Positions 1-8,205 of a stretch of 64,000 nucleotides of DNA are shown here, piece after piece. This stretch comes from Oleispirillum sp963678075 (GTDB lineage Bacteria > Pseudomonadota > Alphaproteobacteria > Rhodospirillales > Rhodospirillaceae), in NCBI GenBank assembly GCA_963678075.2, contig CAXXPK010000003.1, positions 1,067,890-1,131,889 of the forward strand, given 5' to 3'. Position 1 is the first letter of the stretch, and the number at the start of each line of letters is the position of its first letter. Under the pieces are notes generated by a model that saw nothing but the letters and a program-made list of their open reading frames with translations, searched no databases and was not told the DNA's origin. Position numbers and translations under genes: made by a program.

Positions 1-152
1 TCATGTTCTGCGAATCCAACCCGGTGCCGGCGAAGTACGCGGTGTCGTTGCTGGGACGCGGTCTGCTGGATTGCCGCCTGCCTCTGGCTCCCCTGTCGGC
101 GGAAAGCCGTGCCAAGATCAAAACCGCAATGAGGAAGGTGGGGTTGCTGTAA
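1..152 (+). CDS. dapA: 4-hydroxy-tetrahydrodipicolinate synthase, C-terminal end (partial)
   Basis: Only the last 49 codons lie in the window; the gene begins upstream. The visible protein has FCESNPVPAKYA near its start and ends in MRKVGLL. That is the usual C-terminus of DapA, which condenses pyruvate and aspartate semialdehyde in the cytoplasm in lysine and meso-diaminopimelate synthesis. The catalytic lysine and tyrosine lie outside the window. The smpB start follows 15 bases after the stop, and a dapA-smpB pair is common in alphaproteobacteria. The call rests on this short tail and the neighbour. Confidence 0.8.
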   Translation, partial: MFCESNPVPAKYAVSLLGRGLLDCRLPLAPLSAESRAKIKTAMRKVGLL

Positions 153-167
153 GGCGCCTCCAACCGC

Positions 168-659
168 ATGAAACAACCTCGTAAGGTCCTAATCTCCACC
201 GGTGTGGTTAGCGAAAACCGCCGGGCGCGTTACGATTACTCAATTGAAACGACGCTGGAGGCTGGTTTGGTTCTGTCCGGCAGCGAGGTCAAATCCCTGC
301 GCCACGGGCAAGCCAACCTGAATGATTCCTTCGCGGGTCTGCTGCGGGGTGGGGATGAGGCGGAATTGGCCCTCTACAACGCCTATATCCCGGAATATGC
401 CAAGGCAACGATCTACCAGCACGAGGCTAAACGCCCACGCAAGCTGCTGATGCACAAGCGCGAGGCCAGAAAGTGGCTGGGGGCGGTGTCGCGCGAAGGC
501 CGCACCATCGTGCCGCTGAAGCTTTATTTCAACGAAAAGGGTGTTGCCAAGGTTCTGCTGGGGCTGGCTGTCGGTAAGAAGCAGCACGACAAGCGCGAAA
601 CCGAAAAGGCCCGTGACTGGCAGCGCGATAAGGCGCGAATCATGCGCGACAGGGGGTAA
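168..659 (+). CDS. smpB: SsrA (tmRNA)-binding protein SmpB
   Basis: SmpB binds tmRNA and delivers it to stalled ribosomes in trans-translation. The 163-residue protein has normal length. It shows the oligonucleotide-binding barrel with the GSEVKSLRHG motif near residue 38, and the lysine/arginine-rich tail (KRETEKARDWQRDKARIMR) that folds in the mRNA channel. The start ATG lies 15 bases after dapA. The last 20 bases overlap the 3' end of the opposite-strand uracil-DNA glycosylase gene, so the two genes converge with no room for a terminator between them. No tmRNA gene was seen in the window. Confidence 0.96.
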   Translation: MKQPRKVLISTGVVSENRRARYDYSIETTLEAGLVLSGSEVKSLRHGQANLNDSFAGLLRGGDEAELALYNAYIPEYAKATIYQHEAKRPRKLLMHKREARKWLGAVSREGRTIVPLKLYFNEKGVAKVLLGLAVGKKQHDKRETEKARDWQRDKARIMRDRG

Positions 660-1290
660 ACTCCAACGCCGTTTTGAACACCACGTCGAACATCGCGGGG
701 GTCAGACGGCGCGTATTGGTGTTGTAGCGGGAGCAATGGTAGCTGTCGATCAGCACCAGGCTATCCTTCAGCCGGTGCACCGCAGCATGGGCAAAGGCGT
801 GCGACGATTTTTTCTCGCCCAGGGCCGACAACACTGCGGCGTGGGCAATCGCCCCCAGCGCGATGATCGTCCGCAAGTTTGGGCTTTCCGCGATCTCCGT
901 CTTCAGGAAGGGCAGACAGGCTTTTGCTTCCTGCGGTGTCGGCTTGTTTTGCGGCGGCACGCACCGCACGGCGTTGGCGATGCGACATCCCTTCAGGACA
1001 AGGCTGTCGTCGGGGCGGCGGTCGTAATCTCCGGCAGCCAAACCGTGAGCCAGCAGCATCTGGTACAGCAAATCCCCGGCACAGTCGCCGGTGAAGGGGC
1101 GTCCGGTGCGGTTGGCGCCGTGCAGCCCGGGGGCCAGCCCGACAATCAGCAGCCAGGGCTCAGCCTCGCCGAACGATGGTACCGGCGCGTTGAAATAGGC
1201 GGGCAGGGACGCACGGTTGCACGCCCGGAAGTCAGCCAGGCGCGGGCAAAGGGCGCAGTCCGGAGCCGGCCCCACGTCCTTAAAGGTCAT
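640..1290 (-). CDS. Uracil-DNA glycosylase, family 5 (UdgB type)
   Basis: This repair enzyme removes uracil, and in this family also hypoxanthine and some other deaminated bases, from DNA. Residues 51-69 form the family-5 pocket motif GLAPGLHGANRTGRPFTGD, in which Ala-Asn replaces the catalytic acid of family 1. A second motif, SYHCSRYNTNTRRLT, lies near residue 183. Cys12, Cys15, Cys110 and Cys125 are placed to bind a 4Fe-4S cluster. The protein is 216 residues, normal for the family. Its start overlaps the stop of the upstream NYN-domain gene by 11 bases, which suggests co-translation. Family 4 is the alternative, but the HGANRTGR motif favours family 5. Confidence 0.9.
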   Translation of the reverse strand: MTFKDVGPAPDCALCPRLADFRACNRASLPAYFNAPVPSFGEAEPWLLIVGLAPGLHGANRTGRPFTGDCAGDLLYQMLLAHGLAAGDYDRRPDDSLVLKGCRIANAVRCVPPQNKPTPQEAKACLPFLKTEIAESPNLRTIIALGAIAHAAVLSALGEKKSSHAFAHAAVHRLKDSLVLIDSYHCSRYNTNTRRLTPAMFDVVFKTALEFTPCRA

Positions 1291-1903
1291 CGTCCAACAG
1301 GCCCGTCAATTCGTGTTCCGGGTTTTCGCGGCTGATCGGCATTCGCGGATATTCACACGACGACACGTTGCCGGAGGAGGCGCGGGCGATCATCGGCTGT
1401 AACTCGGTGAGTTCGATGAAGTTGTCCGCCTGTCGGCGGAGTTCGTCCGCGACCATCGGCGGCTGGGACTTGACCGTGCTGACCACGGTGACGCGCACGC
1501 CCTTACGCTGCACGGCCTCGACCAAACGACGGAAATCCCCATCGCCGGAGAAAAGGACGATGTGCTCCAGGTGCGGGGCCATTTCCATGACGTCAATGGC
1601 CAGTTCGATGTCCATGTTGCCCTTGATTTTGCGGCGACCGGAAGCATCGGTGAATTCCTTGGTCGGCTTGGTGACCATGGTGTAGCCGTTGTAATCCAGC
1701 CAATCCACCAGCGGGCGGATCGGGGAATATTCCTGGTCTTCGATCAATGCCGTATAATAGAAGGCGCGAACCAGAAGCCCCTTTTCGGCGAAGAGCTCCA
1801 GCAGGCGCTTGTAGTCAATGTCGAAGCCAAGCGCGCGGGCGGCGGCATAAAGGTTCGATCCGTCAATGAACAGACCGATTCTTTCTTGTGAATAGAAAAT
1901 CAT
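1280..1903 (-). CDS. NYN/PIN-like domain protein of the LabA (DUF88) family
   Basis: The protein has 207 residues from the chosen ATG. It begins MIFYSQERIGLFIDGSNLYA, the typical N-terminus of LabA-like NYN proteins, with the first metal-binding aspartate at residue 14. Further acidic residues follow at GNMDIELAIDVMEM and LFSGDGDF, as expected for a PIN-like nuclease fold. Two ATGs six bases apart (1909 and 1903) are both possible, with an AGGA element just upstream. It is the first gene of a two-gene operon with the glycosylase. Family members are thought to be RNases or RNA-binding proteins, but no substrate can be inferred here. Confidence 0.85.
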   Translation of the reverse strand: MIFYSQERIGLFIDGSNLYAAARALGFDIDYKRLLELFAEKGLLVRAFYYTALIEDQEYSPIRPLVDWLDYNGYTMVTKPTKEFTDASGRRKIKGNMDIELAIDVMEMAPHLEHIVLFSGDGDFRRLVEAVQRKGVRVTVVSTVKSQPPMVADELRRQADNFIELTELQPMIARASSGNVSSCEYPRMPISRENPEHELTGLLDDDL

Positions 1904-2159
1904 TGTCATAAATCCTGAAAAAGCAGGAAAACCAAGGTATGAACAAGGAGTTGGCGGCAAAAATGAATCGGATCGAATATTTCTTCAGAAAAACCTTCGG
2001 TATCCGTACATGGCCGCGATATCTGGGATGGAAAAATAAATGAAATATGAAATCCCTGGGACATCCCCCGCCTTTGGTATGTAAGATGCAACACCCCGGT
2101 GGGTCAACGGCTTTCGCCAGGAAATCGAATGCGCGTGTTTTTTTTGGATTGGAGCGATC
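1904..2159. other. Divergent intergenic region between the NYN gene and folK
   Basis: This 256-base region is more AT-rich than its surroundings and should hold promoters for the leftward NYN-UDG operon and the rightward folK. It contains an open frame of 34 codons at 1939-2043 (+), encoding a basic, aromatic-rich peptide that begins MNKELAAKMNRIEYFF. Its codon use is not the GC-biased pattern of the neighbouring genes and its ribosome-binding site is poor, so it is not called as a gene. No strong hairpin was found. Confidence 0.5.
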
Positions 2160-2645
2160 GTGATTTACGTAGCCTTGGGCAGTAACTTGCCGGGGAAACA
2201 TGGCTCTCCCCTCCAGACTCTGGAGGCCGCAATCAAACGTTTTTCCACACATGGCTTGTCGGTGCGGGCGCGTTCCTTCTGGCACGAGACCGCGCCGGTC
2301 CCGGTGTCCGAGCAACCGAATTACATCAACGGCGTCGTTGCCGTTGCCACGCCTTTGGATGCTCCCGCGACATTGGCCGCGTTGCATGCGATCGAGGCGG
2401 AATTCGGTCGTTGCCGTTCGGTTCCGAACGCGGCGCGGGTTCTTGACCTTGATCTCATCGACTTCGGGGGCGCGGTTCGCAATGCCGACCCGGTCCTGCC
2501 GCACCCCCGTTTGGCTGACCGTGCCTTTGTTTTGTATCCATTGCGCGACGTGACGCCGGATTGGGTGCACCCGATCCTTGGACAAGGCGTCTCGACACTG
2601 ATCGCGGCGCTGCCCCCGGGGCAGGCGATCCGACGTCTTTCCTGA
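2160..2645 (+). CDS. folK: 2-amino-4-hydroxy-6-hydroxymethyldihydropteridine pyrophosphokinase (HPPK)
   Basis: HPPK transfers pyrophosphate from ATP to 6-hydroxymethyl-7,8-dihydropterin in folate synthesis. The 161-residue protein starts with a GTG codon (MIYVALGSNLPG). It carries the conserved ALGSN loop, the SFWHETAPV region that contacts pterin, and the metal-binding DLDLIDFGG segment near residue 100. Length and motif order are normal. It appears monocistronic here: a probable terminator lies between it and rpoZ, and the gene on its left runs the other way. Confidence 0.95.
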   Translation: MIYVALGSNLPGKHGSPLQTLEAAIKRFSTHGLSVRARSFWHETAPVPVSEQPNYINGVVAVATPLDAPATLAALHAIEAEFGRCRSVPNAARVLDLDLIDFGGAVRNADPVLPHPRLADRAFVLYPLRDVTPDWVHPILGQGVSTLIAALPPGQAIRRLS

Positions 2646-2680
2646 GAAGGGGTGTGGTGCGTGGGGCTTGTTTTTATTTC

Positions 2681-2713
2681 AAGGAGGGATTAAAAGTGCT
2701 CTCCCTTTTTTTT
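2681..2713 (+). terminator. Probable Rho-independent terminator after folK
   Basis: AAGGAG at 2681-2686 can pair with CTCC(C)TT at 2701-2707, with one bulged C, and the stem runs into a tract of eight T. It lies 36 bases after the folK stop and 20 bases before rpoZ, so rpoZ should have its own promoter very close by or be reached by read-through. The stem is short; the T tract is the strongest evidence. Confidence 0.5.
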
Positions 2714-2732
2714 GCGATGATCAGGATGTCCC

Positions 2733-3122
2733 ATGGCGCGCGTCACGGTTGAAGATTGCATTCTCAGAGTTCCGAACCGCTTTGAACTGGTCTTGCTGAC
2801 CAGCCAGCGGGCACGGGACGTTAGTGCCGGCGCAGCGTTGACGGTGGACCGCAAAAACGACAAGACCACGGTGGTTTCCTTACGCGAAATCGCCGAAGCG
2901 ACGGTCGATGTCGATGCGCTCCGTACCGCCGTGATCCAGGGGCTGCAAAAGACCGTCGATTTCGACGAGCCCGAGGACGACGCCGAAATGCAGGCGATCG
3001 AAATCGAGCTGGCCGAGGCTTCGATGAATGTGGATTTGTCCCAGGAAATGCGCGAGGATTCGCTGACCGAACAGGACGAAGCGGATCTTATTTCCCCCGA
3101 CGACACCGAAGGGGACGTCTAG
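2733..3122 (+). CDS. rpoZ: DNA-directed RNA polymerase omega subunit
   Basis: Omega assists folding and assembly of the beta-prime subunit and forms part of the ppGpp site in proteobacterial polymerase. The 129-residue protein opens MARVTVEDCILRVPNRFELV and has the conserved RARDVSAGA segment (residues 27-35) and the KTVVSLREIAEA helix. The second half is a long acidic tail, common in alphaproteobacteria. The next gene makes and degrades ppGpp, so effector enzyme and target subunit are adjacent, as in many proteobacteria. A strong hairpin separates the two. Confidence 0.97.
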   Translation: MARVTVEDCILRVPNRFELVLLTSQRARDVSAGAALTVDRKNDKTTVVSLREIAEATVDVDALRTAVIQGLQKTVDFDEPEDDAEMQAIEIELAEASMNVDLSQEMREDSLTEQDEADLISPDDTEGDV

Positions 3123-3201
3123 GGTTGGGATGTCCGGTTCGGCGGGGTTCGGATCGGACGGGTGGTGCGTGGGTGGCGCTTGACCGAGCGCGCCGTCATC
3201 C

Positions 3202-3229
3202 AAAAGCGGCTGCACGGGCAGTCGCTTTT
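3202..3229 (+). terminator. Intrinsic terminator-like hairpin between rpoZ and rsh
   Basis: AAAAGCGGCTGC (3202-3213) and GCAGTCGCTTTT (3218-3229) form a 12-base-pair stem with one G-T pair and an ACGG loop. The T residues lie at the 3' edge of the stem, as in A/U-flanked intrinsic terminators. It should end or attenuate rpoZ transcription and separate it from rsh, 48 bases downstream. Confidence 0.65.
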
Positions 3230-3277
3230 GTCGTCTGAAGGATAGCGGTCAAGACGGTTGAAGGGAGTTTTGTCGGC

Positions 3278-5413
3278 ATGATGCGCCAGTACGAACTGGT
3301 GGAACGAGTAAAGTCCTACGATCCATCGGTGGACGAGGATGTGCTCAATCGTGCCTACGTCTATGCGATGAAGATGCACGGCAGTCAGATCCGCGCAAGC
3401 GGTGATCCGTACTTCTCGCATCCCGTCGAAGTCGCGGGCATCCTGACCAAATACCGCCTGGACGCCGCCTCGATCATCACCGGACTTCTTCACGATACGA
3501 TTGAAGATACGTCCGCGAGCTTCTCCGACATCAAGGACATGTTCGGTCAGGACGTCGCCAATCTGGTCGATGGCGTGACCAAGTTGACGCGCATCCAGCT
3601 GCAGTCCGACTTAAGCAAGCAGGCGGAGAACTTCCGCAAGTTCGTCCTGGCGATGAGCGAGGACATCCGTGTCCTTCTGGTCAAGCTGGCGGACCGTACC
3701 CATAATATGCGGACCCTGCACTTCGTTCCCTCGCCGGAAAAACGTCGTCGCATCGCACTGGAAACCATGGAAATTTATGCGCCCCTGGCGGAACGCATCG
3801 GTCTGCAGGAAATCAAGACCGAGCTTGAAGACCTAGCCTTTTCCGAGCTTCACCCCGATGCGCGGCAATCGATCACCACGCGCTTGAGCTTCTTGCGAGA
3901 TCAGGGAACCGCACTGATCGACACCATCATCCAGGAACTGCGGGAAACCCTGGAAAGCGGCGGCGTCATTGCCAACGTCACCGGCCGCGAAAAGACCCCG
4001 TATTCGATTTGGCGCAAGATGCAGCGCAAGGACGTCGGTTTCGAACAGTTGTCCGACATCATGGCCTTCCGCATCCTGGTTGACAGCATGGAAGATTGCT
4101 ATCGTGCGCTCGGCATCATCCATAGCCAGCACCCAATGGTTCCCGGCCGCTTCAAGGACTACATCTCGACGCCGAAGCCGAACGGCTATCAGTGCCTGCA
4201 TACCGGGGTGATTGGCCCGCAGCGTCACCGCATCGAGGTGCAGATTCGTACCCGTGAAATGCATGCGGTTAATGAACTGGGTGTCGCCGCGCACTGGCAG
4301 TACAAACAAGACATCCGCCATGATGGGAAGCAATTCCGCTGGCTGCGCGAACTTCTGGAAATCCTCGAACATGCCTCCAGTCCCGAGGAGTTTCTGGAAA
4401 ACACCCGGCTGGAGATGTACGCGGATCAGGTATTCTGTTTTACCCCGAAGGGGGATCTGATTTCCCTGCCCAGCGGATCGACACCGGTGGATTTCGCCTA
4501 CGCGGTGCACACGGCGGTCGGAGACCGCTGCGTCGGCGCCAAGGTCAATGGCCGCATCGTCACCCTGCGCACCGAATTGCATAATGGCGATCAGGTAGAG
4601 ATTGTTACCTCGAAATCGCAGCATCTCTCGGCGGACTGGGAACGCTTCGTGGTCACCGCGAAGGCACGGACCCGCATTCGCCGCCTTGTCCGCACGCAGC
4701 AGCGCGAACAGTATCTGGAACTTGGGCGGCAGATATTGGAACGCGCCTTCCGCCAGGCCAGCGTGGAGCTCAGCGAAAAGGGCCTGGACGGCTGCTGTAA
4801 ACAGTTCAAGGTCGGAGGCATCGACGATTTGCGCGCCCTGGTGGGCGAGGGCAATGTCTCCGGCCGCGAGGTGGTGCAGGCGGTCTATCCGGAGTTGAAG
4901 GACAAGCCGAAGCCCGATCGGGTGGTGCCGATGGTGCGCGCGCGTACCAAGCCCAAGCCCGGCGCGGCGTTACTGATCAAGGGGCTGATTCCGGGGATGG
5001 CCATTCACTTCGCGCAGTGCTGCCATCCGCTGCCGGGAGATCGCATCGTCGGCATTGTTTCGACCGGCAAGGGAGTCACCGTTCACACAATCGATTGCCC
5101 GACCCTGGAGCGTTTGGCGGACGAACCGGAGCGCTGGCTCGATATTTCGTGGGACGAGGACAGCACGGTGGAAACCCATATCGGCCGGGTCAAGTTGATT
5201 CTCTCCCATGAACCGTCGGCGTTGGGAACCCTGACGATGCTGATCGCGCAGAACAACGGCAATATCGTCAATTTGAAGATCGTCAACCGGTCCAAGGCGT
5301 TTTTCGAAATCATCGTGGATGTCGAGGTTCGCGACGTGCGGCATTTGACCAACATTATCGCGGCGCTACGGGCGACCACGGCGATCAGTTCCGTGGAACG
5401 CGCCCGCAGTTGA
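3278..5413 (+). CDS. rsh: Bifunctional (p)ppGpp synthetase/hydrolase (RelA/SpoT homologue)
   Basis: This 711-residue enzyme makes and degrades the alarmone (p)ppGpp and controls the stringent response. The N-terminal HD hydrolase domain is intact (SHPVEVAGIL near residue 48, LLHDTIEDT near residue 70). The synthetase domain follows, with GRFKDYISTPKPNGYQ near residue 290 and the EVQIRT motif near residue 320. A TGS domain (about 385-450), a central helical and Cys/His region (FAQCCHPLPGD near 580) and a C-terminal ACT domain complete it. Both catalytic halves look active. Alphaproteobacteria usually carry one such enzyme, called Rsh, SpoT or Rel. Confidence 0.96.
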   Translation: MMRQYELVERVKSYDPSVDEDVLNRAYVYAMKMHGSQIRASGDPYFSHPVEVAGILTKYRLDAASIITGLLHDTIEDTSASFSDIKDMFGQDVANLVDGVTKLTRIQLQSDLSKQAENFRKFVLAMSEDIRVLLVKLADRTHNMRTLHFVPSPEKRRRIALETMEIYAPLAERIGLQEIKTELEDLAFSELHPDARQSITTRLSFLRDQGTALIDTIIQELRETLESGGVIANVTGREKTPYSIWRKMQRKDVGFEQLSDIMAFRILVDSMEDCYRALGIIHSQHPMVPGRFKDYISTPKPNGYQCLHTGVIGPQRHRIEVQIRTREMHAVNELGVAAHWQYKQDIRHDGKQFRWLRELLEILEHASSPEEFLENTRLEMYADQVFCFTPKGDLISLPSGSTPVDFAYAVHTAVGDRCVGAKVNGRIVTLRTELHNGDQVEIVTSKSQHLSADWERFVVTAKARTRIRRLVRTQQREQYLELGRQILERAFRQASVELSEKGLDGCCKQFKVGGIDDLRALVGEGNVSGREVVQAVYPELKDKPKPDRVVPMVRARTKPKPGAALLIKGLIPGMAIHFAQCCHPLPGDRIVGIVSTGKGVTVHTIDCPTLERLADEPERWLDISWDEDSTVETHIGRVKLILSHEPSALGTLTMLIAQNNGNIVNLKIVNRSKAFFEIIVDVEVRDVRHLTNIIAALRATTAISSVERARS

Positions 5414-5447
5414 AGACGGCCTCGACCGCGGATAAGGAGCGAGGGCA

Positions 5448-6197
5448 ATGAGCGAGACAAAATCCCTGAGACTGGGTGTGAACATTGATCATGTGGCGAC
5501 GGTGCGCAATGCGCGCGGAGGGAGTTATCCCGATCCGGTCCGTGCCGCGGCGCTGGCGATCGCGGCGGGGGCCGATGGCATCACCGCTCACCTGCGCGAA
5601 GACCGCCGCCATATCGTCGATGCCGACATCAGGCGTCTGAGGGCGGAAATCGTAGCCCCCCTGAATCTGGAAATGGCGGCGACGCCGGAAATGGTGGCGA
5701 TCGCGCTGGGGGTGGCGCCGCATGCCTGTTGCCTGGTTCCGGAAAAGCGGGAGGAACGCACCACCGAAGGGGGACTCAACGTTCTTTCCGCCAGCCCCTT
5801 CCTGGCCGAGGCGATTGCTCGTCTGAATGCGGGCGGTATCCGGGTTTCGCTGTTCGTGGAGCCAGACCCCCGGGTTCTCGCTGCGGCAAAGGCCCTGGGG
5901 GCGCCGGTGGTCGAGCTGCATACGGGCGCCTATTGCGAGGCGGCGGGCGCGGCGCGGCGGGCCGAACTCGACCGCATCCGGCGGGCCACCGCCCATGCCC
6001 ACCAGATCGGTCTGGAATGCCATGCGGGCCACGGTCTGACCTTTGACACCGTCGATTCGATCGCGGCGATCCCGACGATCCGTGAACTCAACATCGGCCA
6101 TTTCCTGATCGGCGAGGCGATTTTTACCGGCTTGGCGGCGGCCATCGCCGAAATGCGCCGTCGGATGGACGCGGCAAGAAAGGAACGGTCGGAGTGA
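5448..6197 (+). CDS. pdxJ: Pyridoxine 5'-phosphate synthase
   Basis: PdxJ condenses 3-amino-2-oxopropyl phosphate with deoxyxylulose 5-phosphate in the DXP-dependent vitamin B6 pathway. The 249-residue TIM-barrel protein has the signature LGVNIDHVATVRNARGG at residues 8-24, the catalytic ITAHLREDRRHI region, the VPEKREERTTEGG loop and an LNIGHFLIGEAIF phosphate-binding end. It follows rsh by 34 bases with a ribosome-binding site (AAGGAGCGAG) before the ATG. Its stop overlaps the GTG start of acpS. Confidence 0.97.
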   Translation: MSETKSLRLGVNIDHVATVRNARGGSYPDPVRAAALAIAAGADGITAHLREDRRHIVDADIRRLRAEIVAPLNLEMAATPEMVAIALGVAPHACCLVPEKREERTTEGGLNVLSASPFLAEAIARLNAGGIRVSLFVEPDPRVLAAAKALGAPVVELHTGAYCEAAGAARRAELDRIRRATAHAHQIGLECHAGHGLTFDTVDSIAAIPTIRELNIGHFLIGEAIFTGLAAAIAEMRRRMDAARKERSE

Positions 6198-6625
6198 TTC
6201 TCGGCATCGGCAACGACCTGACCGACATTCGCCGCATCGAAGGGACTCTGGAACGGTTTGGCGCACGGTTCATCGACCGTATCTATACCGCGACCGAGCA
6301 GGCCAAGGCCGAGCGCCGCAAGACCGTGGGAAAGCTTTATGCCGCGACCCTGGCCAAGCGTTTCGCGGCGAAGGAAGCCTGCGCCAAGGCGCTCGGCACC
6401 GGCCTGCGGCAGGGCGTGTTCTGGCGCGACATGGGGGTGGTCAACCAGACGAGCGGCCAGCCGACCCTGATCCTGACCGGCGGCGCGGCGGTGCGTCTGG
6501 CGGCGTTGACGCCGTCCGGCATGGTCGCGCACGTCCACCTGACGATGACCGACGACTATCCCTGGGCCGAAGCGGTGGTGCTGATCGAGGCAATCCCCAT
6601 GCCGGACGCCGGGATGACGACTTGA
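6194..6625 (+). CDS. acpS: Holo-[acyl-carrier-protein] synthase
   Basis: AcpS moves the phosphopantetheine arm of CoA onto acyl carrier protein and so activates fatty-acid synthesis. The 143-residue protein starts at a GTG inside GTGA shared with the pdxJ stop, so translation is probably coupled. It shows the magnesium-binding GIGNDLTDIRRIE motif at the N-terminus and the second metal/CoA motif RFAAKEACAKALGTG near residue 56. The pdxJ-acpS-lepB order is widespread in alphaproteobacteria. Confidence 0.96.
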   Translation: MILGIGNDLTDIRRIEGTLERFGARFIDRIYTATEQAKAERRKTVGKLYAATLAKRFAAKEACAKALGTGLRQGVFWRDMGVVNQTSGQPTLILTGGAAVRLAALTPSGMVAHVHLTMTDDYPWAEAVVLIEAIPMPDAGMTT

Positions 6626-6635
6626 CAGCGGCCCG

Positions 6636-7451
6636 GTGAGCCGTTCTTATCTCGACGGACCGGGGTTATGGGTCCGGGAACCAAAAGAAGCGATCGAGGA
6701 CGGTTTGAAAAGCTACAGCAGCAGTCGAAAAGCCGGGGGCTTCTGGGAGGCCTTTCGAACCGTCGCCTATGCCGTGGTGATCGCGGTGGGGGTGCGGACC
6801 TTTGCCTACGAACCGTTCAATATCCCATCGGGTTCAATGTTCCCCACGGTTCTGGTCGGGGACTATTTGTTCGTTTCGAAGCTCTCCTACGGCTACAGCC
6901 GGTTCTCGTTGCCCTATGCGATGCCGCTGTTTTCCGGGCGAATCATGGCGACCGAACCGGAACGCGGCGATGTCGTGGTGTTTCGTCATCCGCGCGAACC
7001 GGAAACCAACTATATCAAGCGCCTCATCGGGTTGCCCGGCGATCGCGTGCAGGTGATTGACGGTATCCTCAACATCAATGGCGAAGCGGTGAAACGTTGC
7101 CGCATCGAGGATTTCGTCTATATCGACTTCGAAGGCAGTACGCGTCGCATCCCGCAGTTCATGGAAACCCTGCCGGGAGGCCGCGAACACCGGATTCTCG
7201 AAGAGGCCGACAACCGCCCTTTCGATAACACGCGTGAATACGTGGTCCAGGAAGGCCACTACTTCATGATGGGCGACAACCGCGATAACTCGGTGGACAG
7301 CCGCCGTTCCGTCGGTTTTGTTCCGGAAGAGAATCTGATTGGGCGCGCAACGGTGGTGTTCTTCTCCCACGAGGCCGATGTGCATTGGTGGGAGTTCTGG
7401 AAATGGCCCACGTCCATTCGCTATGGTCGCCTGCTTCAGTCCGTGAACTGA
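6636..7451 (+). CDS. lepB: Signal peptidase I
   Basis: This inner-membrane serine protease cuts signal peptides from exported proteins. Of 271 residues, about 30 precede one transmembrane segment (roughly 40-57). The catalytic serine is in FNIPSGSM near residue 68, and the general-base lysine is in YIKRLIGLPGD near residue 128. The GDNRDNSVDSR box is near residue 213. The start used is a GTG 10 bases after acpS; no better-placed ATG exists in frame upstream. All catalytic boxes are present. Confidence 0.95.
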   Translation: MSRSYLDGPGLWVREPKEAIEDGLKSYSSSRKAGGFWEAFRTVAYAVVIAVGVRTFAYEPFNIPSGSMFPTVLVGDYLFVSKLSYGYSRFSLPYAMPLFSGRIMATEPERGDVVVFRHPREPETNYIKRLIGLPGDRVQVIDGILNINGEAVKRCRIEDFVYIDFEGSTRRIPQFMETLPGGREHRILEEADNRPFDNTREYVVQEGHYFMMGDNRDNSVDSRRSVGFVPEENLIGRATVVFFSHEADVHWWEFWKWPTSIRYGRLLQSVN

Positions 7452-7479
7452 TGCCGGTCCTGATCGGGCTGGCCCCGCG

Positions 7480-8205
7480 ATGATTCTTTCTTCCGATCCG
7501 CGCTTCGACGTTTTGGAACAGCGATTGGGGCATACCTTCGCCGATCGTGCCTTGTTGCGCGACGCCCTGACCCATCCCAGCCTGACCATGGCCCGTGTCC
7601 ACCGTGGCAAGGGAACGACGGCGTCGCCCTACGAACGCCTGGAGTTTCTGGGCGACCGCATGGTCGGTTTGGCCATGGCCGAGATGCTGTGGCGCCGTTT
7701 CCCGGATGAGGCCGAGGGCGCCCTGTCGCGGCGCTTTACCGCCCTGGTCTGCCAGGATCCGATGGCCGAAGTCGCGTTGGAACTTGGCCTGGACAAGGCG
7801 ATTCTGCTGTGCGAAGGCACGGAAAAGGACAACGGTCGTAGCAATCGGTCGATCCTGGCCGACACCTGCGAGGCGGTGATCGGCGCGGTTTACGCGGATG
7901 CGGGCTTCGATGTCGCGCGACGGCTGGTCGAGCGCCTCTGGACGGACCGCATTGCGCAGGCGGTTCGGCCTCCGCAAGATGCCAAGACCGCCTTGCAGGA
8001 ATGGGCGCAGGGCAGGGGGCATCCCTTGCCAAGCTATACGGTGGTGACGCAGGATGGCCCCTCGCACGCACCGACCTTTCGTATCCGAGTCAAGGTCGAG
8101 GACGCCGGTACGGCATATGCCGAAGGGGCCTCCAAGCGCATTGCCGAGCAAGCCGCCGCCGCCGCCTTATTGAACAGAATTACCGAAAAGGACGCTACCG
8201 CGTGA
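7480..8205 (+). CDS. rnc: Ribonuclease III
   Basis: RNase III cleaves double-stranded RNA in rRNA and mRNA processing. The 241-residue protein has the nuclease signature ERLEFLGDRMVGL near residue 50 and the second acidic site DTCEAVIGAVYADAGF near residue 128. A C-terminal double-stranded-RNA-binding domain covers about residues 165-235. It follows lepB by 28 bases, and its TGA overlaps the GTG start of era (GTGA), the usual rnc-era coupling. Confidence 0.97.
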   Translation: MILSSDPRFDVLEQRLGHTFADRALLRDALTHPSLTMARVHRGKGTTASPYERLEFLGDRMVGLAMAEMLWRRFPDEAEGALSRRFTALVCQDPMAEVALELGLDKAILLCEGTEKDNGRSNRSILADTCEAVIGAVYADAGFDVARRLVERLWTDRIAQAVRPPQDAKTALQEWAQGRGHPLPSYTVVTQDGPSHAPTFRIRVKVEDAGTAYAEGASKRIAEQAAAAALLNRITEKDATA

